Positions 32,691-45,300 of a stretch of DNA of 64,000 nucleotides are shown here, in pieces. The notes under the pieces were generated by a model. It had not been told where the DNA came from and did not search any database. It saw only the letters and a program-made list of their open reading frames with translations. The number at the start of each line of letters is the position of its first letter. The stretch's first letter is position 1. A program made the translations under genes and the position numbers. The stretch comes from Ligula intestinalis (taxonomy: Eukaryota; Platyhelminthes; Cestoda; Diphyllobothriidea; Diphyllobothriidae): positions 80,004,447-80,068,446 of the forward strand of contig JAYGXS010000003.1 of assembly GCA_036362985.1 (NCBI GenBank), written 5' to 3'.

Positions 32691-33320
32691 AATGGTAATT
32701 TGACTTATTTAAACTCCAAAATGAGCCTGAATGATAAGAGAAGTAAATTGGGTTTTGCAATTCCCAAATTGTCCTGTTATGTGGCTACATTGGAACGAGT
32801 GCAATCCACATGCTCTTTTTGCAAGAAGTTCTCAATTTTACGTTCCAAACGAGGTACTCAAAGGCTCATGGCATTATTCAATAAAGTGGATTGAAGTGAA
32901 AAAATCTGAAAGGGAGATGTCGAGTCAGCCGTCCTTCAGGCTTTTAAATGGTGTTTAAGGGCGATTTTTCTTTTAGCTTGAACATTTGCACTACAATAAA
33001 GTTTTATCATCGTCTTACGACAAGGTCTTTATTCGTCATTCCATGATTGTGTTATCAGAATCTACGATAAGGTGTTTGAAAAGAGATAAAAAACCTATCA
33101 CAGGTTAACCTCGTGCAGTAAATGGAGTACACCACTATCAGATAAATGACAGTTATCATAAATGTACAAAGGAAATGAAAAATATATAAGTAACCCTGTG
33201 TTAAGTTTTAATTAGCTAAAGACAGTATTACCCTAAAGGACGAATAAATTGTGCGAAATAAAAACAAGCCCAACGATGAAGTTACATACTGCGATAATCA
33301 GTTGAGCGAATTGCGAAGAT

Positions 33321-36300
33321 ATGATGAAGGCTGAATCCCATGACGACCACAACGTTCCTTTACAATTAAAACGATTTGAAAGGATTGGTGCGGTTCGCGA
33401 GAGGAACATTCATGAAGTCAAGGGACACAAATTTCTAGCGCGGTTTTTTAAACAAGCCACTTTCTGTGGCCATTGCAAAGACTTTATCTGGTAATACACA
33501 ACATCATTATAAAGCTCAAAACAGGGGTTTTGGAAAGCAGGGTTTTCAGTGCAAAGTATGTTGCTTCGCTGTTCATAAGAGATGCCACGAATTCGTTCTT
33601 TTTGCTTGTCCAGGATCAGACAAAGGCCCCGAGACCAACGTAATCTGTATAGGCTTTATTTTATTTTTTAGTATAAAAAGAGCCATAATTTTCGTTTGCA
33701 TACTTACACAACGCCGACATTTTGCGATCAATGTGGCACTCTCCTTTACGGCATCATGCATCAAGGAATAAAATGCGGAAGTAAAGCTGCTGACCTAAAA
33801 ATAATTTTTTGTAGACTGTCAGATGAACGTCCACAAGCGGTGTGAAAAGTATGTTCCACGCCTATGTGGCATCGATCATACGGAAAGGCTTGGTCGAATT
33901 TATCTGAGGGTTAATTATAAGGATATGACACTTTTCGTGCACGGTATGGGTTTTTATTTGTTTCAAAACACTTTCCTTATTTTCACACCCTTTGTCCTTC
34001 TAATACAATAGCTATTCTCGATTTAAAAAAAATTTACTCAACGCGATTAAATTTTATTTTGACAGGGAAATAAATACCGATGCACTATCGCGTCACGAAA
34101 GTCATACTAAATAGAAACAAAGTATATACCTAGATAAAACATTACATTTAAGCGTTACTTAGGCAAGATCTTACGGCATACAATGCATCTTGAGATTTCT
34201 GCGAAACCTTAAACTTTTTGAGACTGGCACAGATTTTATTGGAGTTCATATATCTTCATTTGATTTTTGCTTATTTTGCAGTAAAGGAAGCAAAAAACCT
34301 CGTCCCCATGGATCCTAACGGCTTAGCCGATCCCTATGTGAAGCTGAAGTTGACCGGTGACAATGAAAAATCGCGGAAACTCAAAACGAAAGTCGTTAAA
34401 GCGTCTTTAAATCCGGAGTGGAATGAAACATTCACTATGTGGGTGGCTTTTTCAAGCAACATATACACCTGTGTTTTTTATGTTTCTATTGTTTCATTTG
34501 AAAATAAAGCAATATAGAAAAGCCAGATCCACACTTTGGCCGTAAAATATCTAGGAAAAGCCTGTCGTGTTAGTTTATTTGTGAAGTAAATGTATATTTG
34601 ATATAGATGAGCAATTTTTCGGATCTGTTGTAAAATATTAAGGATGGCCTTTAATATAATTAGATTTTTAAGCGAAGTGAAGTAATTCATTACGTAGAAA
34701 CGACACAAGGTAATTTCCGAATGGTAGACTCATTTCAAACCTGCGTTTCCTTGTCTTTATTATCTCCATGAGAAAGGATTGCTGTATTACCATAAAATAA
34801 CATTTCAAATTATATGCATCTCAGCGTTCCCTAATGAATTATCTTTTTTTTTAAAATAATATCGTCGGCGAAATATGGTCCAAATATTTAGTCGTGCGTT
34901 TTACTATAGTGCTGTATGGATACGATGTTGTAAAATTGCACTTTATACTGCAATACTATCAGGATTCCGTCTTTTGAATGTGCTTTTTCATCAACCACAC
35001 TTGTTAAGAGGATAATTTTCTTAGCATGATGTTTTAAACTTATTTTTGATGCACACGTGAATTTGAACGTATCATACCAAAAAAAACTTTTCTCACCGTT
35101 CTTTGTCGTATTTTGCACCCTGTTTATTTTGCACCCTGTTTAAATCCTAAGCAACCTACTGACGTACTTTCATGTAATGGATACATGTATTTGCAAAACT
35201 TCCAAGAAGACACAACGCGAGACACATAAAATATTTAAAGAAAAGGCAGATTGAAATTTTTTAAATGGACAGGCATGATATGAAGGTCATAAATGTTACC
35301 CTACTATCAAACGCTTTCCAAGTAGTTAATAAGGGTTTTTGAATGACTTCATTCAGTTAAGCCCTTGTCACGTTTAAATTTATCCTGATGAAACAACTTT
35401 GTTACTCACTTTAAAGTTCACTTGTGAAGGTTGATTTCCTCCCAGCAAGGGACGAAAAGTTGTATCTTTGCTGGGCGACCCCTAGACTATCACTGTTTTA
35501 TATTCACATTTAGGTAAATTATGGGCTATGCTTCATTTTTAGGGCGAGGTGTAGTCAATTATTTTCACAGGTTTCTCTTGGCTAAAGTGAAAGCTTATGA
35601 CATACACTTTGAACCAGTCACATTAGACGAACTTCGCCTTTAAAGAGCGGTTTTCAATTTCCAGCCGATTTCCATCCGAACGGATGTCCGTGATTACGAA
35701 TTCGCTTATATATAAAGGACTGAGACTTAACTCATGAAATGTCAACCGAATTTTCGAAACGTTTTCTTGGTGAGAAAGGCTTACTTAAGCTGGATTGTAT
35801 CATTGATGATTTCGCAATATAAGCTCACCATCTTGAATGCGCGTTTTCTGGTTGCCAGCAAACAGCTCATTAGTTAACATTGCTTATTCTTGAAAACTAT
35901 TTTCTATGATTTCTTTTCAACGCTATCATATTTTCGTATTCTCATTTGGTAGTTAAATAAATCTTCCTTAAAATTTCTACTTGAAGGAAGGATATCTTTC
36001 CGTTTTAAAAAAGTTTTGATCACGAAGTCTTCAAAATATTGAAACTGAACCGAGAACCGGATGCTCAAAAATTGTAGTAAAATTCGTGTTGGCCTAAGCT
36101 TCACAATCTATTTATAATTCACAGTTGTTTATTGTTCGAACGGATGTTTAGTACTAAGAACTATATGCATAATTAGGCTATAGAAGGTTCCTTTGACTTG
36201 GTTGTTTAGTTAAGCAGTTAGAAGGTATTCTTATCTTATATGACCACTTCTTTTGTCCGTTAAAAAATTAGAGAGGTTGCATTCTGGTACCAGTAAGAGA

Positions 36301-39300
36301 AAATCACTGATGGACCGAAACCCGATGCATCCGAGATTATTCTCAGCATAAAAAACCCGGCTTATAAACGGTGACCAGAGTTGATCTATCACTCGATTTC
36401 GTATTAAGTGGTGTCTTGACGGATGCAAAAGTTCAGTTGACCCTGATTGTGAAAATCTCAGTGGCCGTCATGCTTTTTCGCTAAATATAATATATTTTAA
36501 AAATCGTCGATGATTTCCTTGCTATATACTTCAATGTTAATAACGAAAGGATTTTCCAAGAAGTTGTCTGATTTGATCGGGGGCCTCTTTTAAACCTTGT
36601 TATCCTCGAAAATTGTAGTGAAGTGAATGCGGAGGACGAATCAAAACGCCTCATGATTGAGATGTGGGATTGGGATCGAGCGTCACGAGACGACTTTATG
36701 GGAGCCCTGTCGTTCGGCGTTTCTGAAATTATCAAACGACCCGTTGACTGCTGGTTCAGGCTACTCAGCCGAGAGGAGGGCGAATTCTACTCGATTCCAT
36801 GCTCAGAAGAAACCTCAAACCTGTTTGGTTCCTATGATTCGAAGTGTATGGTGAGTTGTCTGAGCTGCTTTTAAACTTGTATGTTTTGCTGAAGCAACTG
36901 ACAACGTATACAAAACAATAGATTGTTCAAAAAGCGTTTCTCAAAATCCGGAAAGAGTTTCCGATTGATATCGCAATTTGCATAGAACGAACACTCCACA
37001 GCCCCAAATTTAAACCATCACTGCCTTTTTCATTATGTGAGCATCCAATGGTGATAGGCAGATATATATATATCAAGGAAAAAAATAGCGGAAATTATTA
37101 GGTGCATGTTATGGAAGTAGGTGGACGGGACATGACTTTTAAGGGTCAGACCCTAGATTTCGATGAACATTTTCGTCGAAAATAATCAACTACCGCGGAA
37201 TAACCACGGAAATGTCCATTCTACAAACGAGTAGCACTACAAGTAGTGTGAATTCTATATGACACTGATTTTCTTCGACGAAAATGTTCATCGAAATCTA
37301 GAGTCTGACGCTTAAGAGTCATGTCACGTCCACCTACTTCCATGTCATGCACCTAATAATTTCCGCGATTATTTCCTTGATTATTATCTGGAGGTCATAT
37401 ACAAGAAACCGCATAGAGAACGTTGGGGGACCTACCGAAAAGCCACACCCCTCGTTGCTATATCATGCAGTAGCAGAAACATCGGCAAAACACATGTCTG
37501 GGCTTTTAGCTAGTTTCCATGCGGAAGTACGGTATAACATCATTGTCATATTTATATGCATGGACACATTCCGTTCTTATGAAAAATAAAAACACATGCA
37601 AATGGGGCCATTAAGCCAAAACAACAAAAGTCTTTTTGGCCCGACTTCTGCTATGAAGCTAAGAAAGGATAGTTGATGAAACATCTGGCAAAGGTATCTG
37701 AACTCAGCGGGCAGTAACTACAAGCCCGGTCGCTAAGGCAACCGAATTTAGGCATAAAGCTATCGTACAAGAAAAAATGTACGCACATTACTTTTGCATT
37801 TAGACCTTTCCTTATGACTGGAGTGGACATAATCTGGAGGAAATTCGGATTCAGAGCAAGCAGGACACACTACGCATTTCAGACTTCAAATTTCTCCGGA
37901 TTCTCGGACGGGGCAGTTTTGGAAAAGTGAGTAAAAATGAAAAAATGCAAGATAAAAAGAATATAAATTCTTGTAGCTGAATGCGCTGAACTATGTTCCA
38001 GTTATTCTTCTATCAATGACATCGGAAGCAAGCGCATATCGTACCTTCATTTGGGTTGAATTTGGCAGACATTTAATGTGTCTTTAAACTTTCTGATGAA
38101 AGTCACAACTACAATTGGTCAGGTGGCTGCATTTTTTGAATAGCGTTGTCAGTAAAGTGGTCTAAATCGAACTTAAAATAAATAAGTGCTACCCAATAAG
38201 CAGGCCTCCAAACACTAACTGAATGCGACAGTGACCAACACTGTCTTAGTGTTTGAAGAAAAACTATTAAAAATTACTCACGAACCATAAGAATATTCAC
38301 CAAGAATTAAACGAATTAAGTTTTTTTCTCGTTTGCTTTGCAACTGTACAGGTCATCAACAACAATTAGACAAATAATGCCATAGAAAGCACAGGTAAAT
38401 GGCATGGATAGCATATACATGCACATACGCTGACAGTTATCATGTTCCAAGTCCGTGCGTATTATAAACAGAACAGTTTATCCAAAAATGGCCTTAAGCT
38501 AGGGATTTATCGCGCTTCCAGCAAGCCATACCGATAATTAATTTGAGATCGCCCCGGGCCTACAACGATGACGCAAATCTCAAATAAATACATATGAGAC
38601 TGTAAAATATAGGCCCTATAAATTACTTGCCCATTTATTACGTTGCCGCAAACGTGTGCTGAACGCCGATTTTTCCTGCAGCTAGTCCTTGTCAGTTCTT
38701 ACATAATTGATGCCGCCTAGTGGGACTTCGGTGGATTGCACTTGACTGCTGTCATTCTGACAAATGAACCCTGCTTACCGTTAGTATATTTAAAGAGGTG
38801 CTCGCAGTATGCATAGTATGCAACTCCCGTATCCCCAGCGTATTTATGACGTTGAGGGTCAAATTGGGAATGGGAAGGGTTTGGCCGGGTTGGCTTCATT
38901 TGACAATCCTCTGGCAATTGCGGGATAAATATGAGTTTTCTGCGAATTTTACTATATTTTGAGCAAGACTTGCACCGCACCAATCACACGCTCTCTCACA
39001 ATTATGTAGATCAATTACATCTGCTCGCTGTCATCCCAGCAACAAAGCTATCGATCGTTGGTGCATTTAAAGAGACATACGCAGCATAAATACAGTAGAG
39101 TCTCAATCTAATGGAATGTGATTTCAATTTACACAAATGGATAGGATTGTACTATTTGTAGTCGTGCAGTTTTATCTCAAGGCACTGCAGTTACGCCAGG
39201 ATGGGGGCTTTTTGAGTGCCTACCAAAAGTAAACTTCTCAAAAATGACTACTTAAGTACTATGTATTTTGCGTTTTATTTCTGATGCTCTTATTAATTCA

Positions 39301-42300
39301 GATAAACAGGATGTCCCAAAAATGTATACACATTTTTAATAATTGAAACTTGGTGTTTATTATAATTTTCTTATTTTTAAACCATAAAAATATTTACAAA
39401 TATCATTGATTGCTTTTTCACTGCAACATTGGCTGAATTGAGCGAAGCCATTAAACATGAATGCAACCGAATACCAAGGGAATTGTTTAACGGTATTTGA
39501 GATCCCATTGCTTCGCATTGTTAGCAGTGTCAAGTTCAAAATGGACGTCAGTTTGAGAACCTTCAGTGAAAAAACTAAAAATGATACTTGTTAATATCTT
39601 AACATTTATTGAATAATAAAATTATGATAAACACCAATTTTACAATAAGGTAAAATATTTATAAATTTTTTTGTGATACCTGTATATGTTATAGATAACA
39701 TGCACACAATTATTAGTTCGGTAGCAAAGTATTCCTTCTGCAAATTTTATGCTCAAAGGAAGTGTATCGTCCGGGATAGGAAGGTCGTGTTGACTCAGCG
39801 ACGAATACAAAAATATCAGACGTGACTGTTTTCCGGTCTTTAACGTAAGTTGACTGAACGAAACCATTAACTAGGGCATTTATCCATGTCTGTCGGTTCT
39901 ACTCAAACATCTTAGAGGATTCGTGCTTAATTCAGTTTGTCTGCCAGAAACCACTAGGCGTTTCTTACAGAATATTTTACGAATGAAGGACAACTTTCGC
40001 GTTCCAGGTATTTGCATGGGTATGGAAAAATGATGGTCGAGCACCGGATCAGATTTTTATTATTCTGAGCTTTCGAACTCTTACAAGAGTCCATAGCCAG
40101 CGATAAAAAACAGCAACGAAATAGGGGCTAGTTATAAAGTGTGTACACTAATCAACTGTCAAGAGTCATGAGGTCGTGAAGGGGGAAGAAACCGCAATGA
40201 AAAGGGGTGGGGGTGGGGCAATTAACCGTCAACAGGGCATCAGCAAGGAAAATGGGACAATTATAGAGGATGTGGGCCCGACTTATTGTGACAGGTGTCT
40301 GGCCGTGACTGTACGTAAGTCCGCGAGGCTCTGTACGCCGGCGCCAATTAGACACATTGGTTGACTGAATTCCGTCGGTGGACCAGGCTTCACTCAATTC
40401 CCTGCTCGTCTTTTTTCTGACGTGAAAGAGTACCTTGACGGCCCCGAAGTTGAACTCATGGTCTGTTTCATAGGTGTGAGCTGCAACTTGTGATACTTCG
40501 TCGCATCATCGTACGGCCAACTTGTGTTCATGTATGCGCGATCCGAGCATGCATTCAGTTTGGCTGTGTTGTTACAAGGACAGCTTAGGCATGGAATGCA
40601 ATACGTTACCCCGGATTATTTATTCGGCGTAAGTCGGTATTTTATTTTCATCGCCCTGTCGCGCATGGCAGCTTAGGTTCTGTGTGCAATTCCAACACCT
40701 ATTTCCGCAGCGGTGCGCTCACTCACCTCTGAGACGTCCTTGACAAATGGCAGAGCGTGCTATATCCTCGCTGGTTCTCCCATTTGGATCCTCCGGGGCC
40801 GAACGCGTAGGCTTTTGAATAACCATTCCGAAAAAATACGTTACGGAGATATTGGGTATCGCATACACTCACTGTAACTAGCCCCTCTTTTGTTGCTGTT
40901 TCTTATATCTGACGATGGACTCCTATGAGAGTTCGAAAACTCAGGGTAATAAACAAAGTGATCCTGTGCTGGACCATCTTTCTTTCTTCCCCACAAAATA
41001 TTTTATTCAGCTTGCGTTTATCAGTTATCCATTCGAGGTGACTATGGACCATAATGGAACCCGCTTGGGCATCGTAGTTGGTTTTTAGGACTCGACAGAG
41101 GTTCTTCAACAATCTAAAATCACCCAGCACCCACAGCTCTAAAAATATGACTAGAGGGTTTTCGCAGATTTGAATAATTCATTCGCCCCAATTATGAGGA
41201 ACTTTGTGACCTCGGTGGGATTCAAACTCACACCGACCAGGGGAAGGCTTTAGTACAGTCTACGCTTTAGCCAACTGAAAAACGAGGCCCTCACTGATAG
41301 CCTTGAGTTTAATCACACGTACGTCAATTAACCGCCCAGCCTAGTGCAACGTGTATGACATCCACCAACCTTGGTAGAGTAAGCAGACCGCCCAAGCCAG
41401 ATTTCTCAAGCAATTAAACAACAATCCACAAAACGACTACCGGGCGCACTTAATTAGTGAAGAGATGTGGCAGATTTGAATAATTTATTTGAATTATAAT
41501 TAGAAAAAACTCGGTTGCACCACTGAGACACAGCTTGTACTAGAGCCCTCTTCCTGTTGGCGTGGGTTTAGATTCCCACAGAGGCCGCCGAGTTTTTCAC
41601 AATTTCGTCAAATTGATTATTTAAAGCTGTGACATCTTCGCCTACTAATTAATTCTGCCCGGTAGTCATCTGGTGGAGCCTAGATTGATTGCTTGGAAAC
41701 TATTCAAATCTACCAAATCCCCCCTCTTAATAATAAGGTGAGCCTAGTATTCATTCTGGTGGAGTCGGTTTTTTTTAGGAAATTCTGTTTTGGCAATCAG
41801 CTTACTCTACCGGAAATGGTGTATTCTGTACTTTGCAATGGGTGGGTATTTTGACCCATTTATTCAGTTGACCCAATAATGGAAAATTTACAGCCCTCCC
41901 CCGTCTTAGATGGCATGGCTTCCAATACCACCGAGGCCGGCGAATTTTTCACTACTTCTTTGAAGGACTTATTAATATCATTTTCCAACAGAAGCTAACC
42001 CATCTCATGAAATATAAACCGAAATTCTGAAAACTGCATTCGATTAAGTGGGATTGCAATATTGCTTATCTTGTTACATAAACTCAATCAAATTTCAATC
42101 ATGTGAAGATGCCAGCTTTTGAACGAGGATGATTCCGGTCTCCCGCAGAAACTAAATTGTGTATAACTAATTTTTTGCTATTTAATTTCGATGTGCTTAT
42201 GCAGAAGAGTACTTTTTCTTGTAATGAACTCGTAGACGGTGTTATTTTCCTGAACTTTTTTTGACCGGGTTTCCTAAAGATTTCGAAAGTTCCGAATTAT

Positions 42301-45300
42301 GAACTGCTTTTACGCCACGAAATTTCCGTTAATACGGCATTTTACCAGTAAGCTTATTAACACTGCGTACGAAGTTTGCAAAACAATGCACTTGTCTGAC
42401 CGCTTTATGACTTCCTCCCAATAGCGTGGCCAAATATATCTTTATTCAGTTGACCCAATAATGGAAAATTTACGGCCCTNNNNNNNNNNCTTTATGACTT
42501 CCTCCCAATAGCGTGGCCAAATATATCTTGATTCAGTTGACCCAATCGTGAAAAATTTGCAGCCTCGGTGAGAGTCGAACCCACAGAACAGGAAAGGCTT
42601 TTGCGCAGACAACGCTTTGCCATTGGCCTATCAGGCTCACCGTGAACCGTGAATTTCATCACACTTGGATCGATTTTACCCGTCCAAATTACTGCTGGTA
42701 TGGAATCCACCATTGCGGAACAGAAATCGTCTAAAATCCACCAGGGTGACTACTAGGCTCATTTAATTGTAAGAGGAGGGGGGGCGTGTTGGCATATTTG
42801 CTTAATTTAGTTGAACCAATTAAAAAAATCGCTGCCTCGGTGGCAGTTGCATCCACACAGCAGGAAAGGCTTTTGTACAGCCAACTCTGCGAAATAATCA
42901 CATCATATATATGATTTTCCGTACATGGAGCGTATGCAACATGACGTGTTGAAGCCGTACCCGCAAGTGCAACTTCTGTAGATTTCAAAATTATTCGGGA
43001 ACTGATAATCTTCTATTAAAACCTATCGCAGCCCTTTTTAAAATATAAATTCCAAGCACCTATAATTATCTGCGTACCAATTATAAGAAAAGGTATTTTT
43101 TGTTCAAAAAGTATTTTTGAATTACTTAGGGTGTCGGAAACCAATCGGTTAATTCAAACTACCCATGTTGTCATTTGTTTAACCAAGTGTGGTTTGTGTA
43201 GGTGTCAGGAAAAAACCACATTCCAACGCGACCATTCCAGCATGACTGGCATATCTTGGAATAAGGCTACAAAACAAACAATGTTAAATACCCATCGACG
43301 CAATCTTTTCTAATCAAAAACGAATTACAAACTTTCATAGCTATCGTTTTACGGGAAGCGCAATCTAACAGGCCAGACATGTCACATAAAATAATTTGCA
43401 CAGTGCGAGAGAGAAGAGGACTCAAAAACAGATTCAGCTTTCAGCAGAAGGTTCCAAGCGATTTTATTAAAGAGCATTATTCTATGCTAACTGCTTGCAC
43501 ATGTACACAGGAGCTAAATGCAACCGCATTACAATCGCATAAACATATTTTAAAGTGCGTTTCGGAGTAAAATAACCCTCCTCAACCTGCAGTCATATCA
43601 GCCTCCTGCTTTTCCGTCTATCAGTTGGTCAGATGCCGTCTGTGCGTTGGAGCAGTGATGAAATTTCTCTGAGTGGTTTTTCTCCATCAATTGACTTTGA
43701 TAAATGCGTGATAAACACCTTTTACTCGAGCAAGGTGAACGGACGAAAAAGCAAGCAATGTCCCCCTAAAAGTGTAAACAACTAGTGCCTTCCCCCGTCC
43801 TGTAGTACTAACGCCCAATGGATACTTGATATTAATCTTAGAACGTGATAGTTCATGTCTACTGTCAGCATGTGCTTGCAGCAAGTAAAGTGCAGTAGTA
43901 ATAGCTAAATGAAGCCGTATATTTATCCCACGCATCGTTCGCCTTCTTACTTAGTTATGGCTTGCTGGCCAAATCTAACTGCGAAAAGTTTCTCTGTAGA
44001 AGACTCGATTACGAAAAGGTCACCAATCAGAGCTTTACGCCATAAATCCTCCAAAGACATTCCAGCGACTTGCTGGACTAACTCGGTTGCAAATGGATGT
44101 TAAAGTTGGCATTTTTATCTTTCCCTCAGGGTAATATTAATCGGATAAGCTAAATTCACCTAATTTTCACAGGGTCCGGGACTTGGATAACAAACGCTTT
44201 TAGGAACCCGCGGGAAAACTTAAAGGGTATTTTTTGTTCTGAAGATAACCTGGTGATTACAGGTTTCCTTTCGATAAATGCTCTTGAGGCCTGCACATTG
44301 ATATCGTAATTAATCAAATAGAATATGCTGATTGGTAGAAAAAATAATGCTGTTGTTAGAGTCGGTGTGCGGGGGGTGCAATTTGGGTTGTCAATCTAAT
44401 CAGCGCCTGGGGGAACTGGTCGCCAGGAGCGGGAATAAGCGGTTTTTGGCGATATTTTCGTTTTCTTTATTACGGAGTGGCTTAAAAGTTTAAGTTTGGG
44501 GTTATGATAAGCGTTTATGGTTACAATTATTTATAGGTCAGCTGCTGAGGCAAATAATTACTGGTTTGTCTTCAGTGTGAGTTACATGGGTAATTTCCGG
44601 CAAAAATACATTGACTTGCATATCTCGGCAAATCAATTAGGTTTGCAATTCTGATTATTCTACAGACTACTCACACGTTATTTCAGTCACGTTAGGATGC
44701 AACTTTTGGAAAAAAAGACTTTCTTGACCGCGCGCAAGAAGCATATCCTGCAAGCACGACTACGAATTAAGCCATATGCATTTTTTCCTTGGTTTTCACT
44801 GGCCTTATAAATTAAAATGTAAAGATAGCAATAACAGCAAGATTTATTGGATCCATGGCATTTCGAGAGGGCTCTTCAGTTGCTGCCTCTCATTGCTTAA
44901 CAGGAATCACATAGAAGAAAATACAAATTGAATTCATACAGAAAAAATCGATATAAATATCAGGTCATAAGAAGTGGCCAAGTTACTAATCAATAACATA
45001 AGAAGATAAAACGTTATGGTCAGCAAGAACGGGGAAAGACATCTGAGGTAAAAAAATTAGGAATGGAAATGTGTAAACAGGGAGCTAATGTTACCAAGAC
45101 AGAATTAGGTTCACTACATGCTCCAGCTGTTTTTATAGGTCGGGTTTGAACCGCCGTATGTATGCTGCCTCCAGGCAGCGTAAGGTACGAGTTGTTCGTG
45201 CTCGATCAAATACTCAGAAAGAAGTTTTTGGGTCAACAGAATGGCCCATGTCTTGCAGATGGTCAGTAATCGATGACCGGGAAATTCTGTTTTCTTGTTT

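Larger units (their letters stand above)
25510..33320. other. region between TIMM23 and PKC, rich in broken CR1-like elements
   Basis: The two genes are transcribed away from each other, so both promoters should lie here. Recognised content: a family-2 tRNA-derived repeat (26,350-26,480) and CR1-like fragments at 26,551-27,050, 27,830-28,690, 28,740-28,915, 28,916-29,340, 29,800-30,430, 30,926-31,117 and 32,041-32,690. The stretches 25,640-26,340, 27,060-27,800, 31,130-32,030 and 32,700-33,300 show nothing I can name. No core promoter element could be identified with confidence. Confidence 0.6.

Noticed and set aside
33466..33771. Free-standing 101-codon gene on the + strand
   Set aside because: It reads through two PKC introns. 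The genuine PKC frame changes at both, and the extra residues match nothing.
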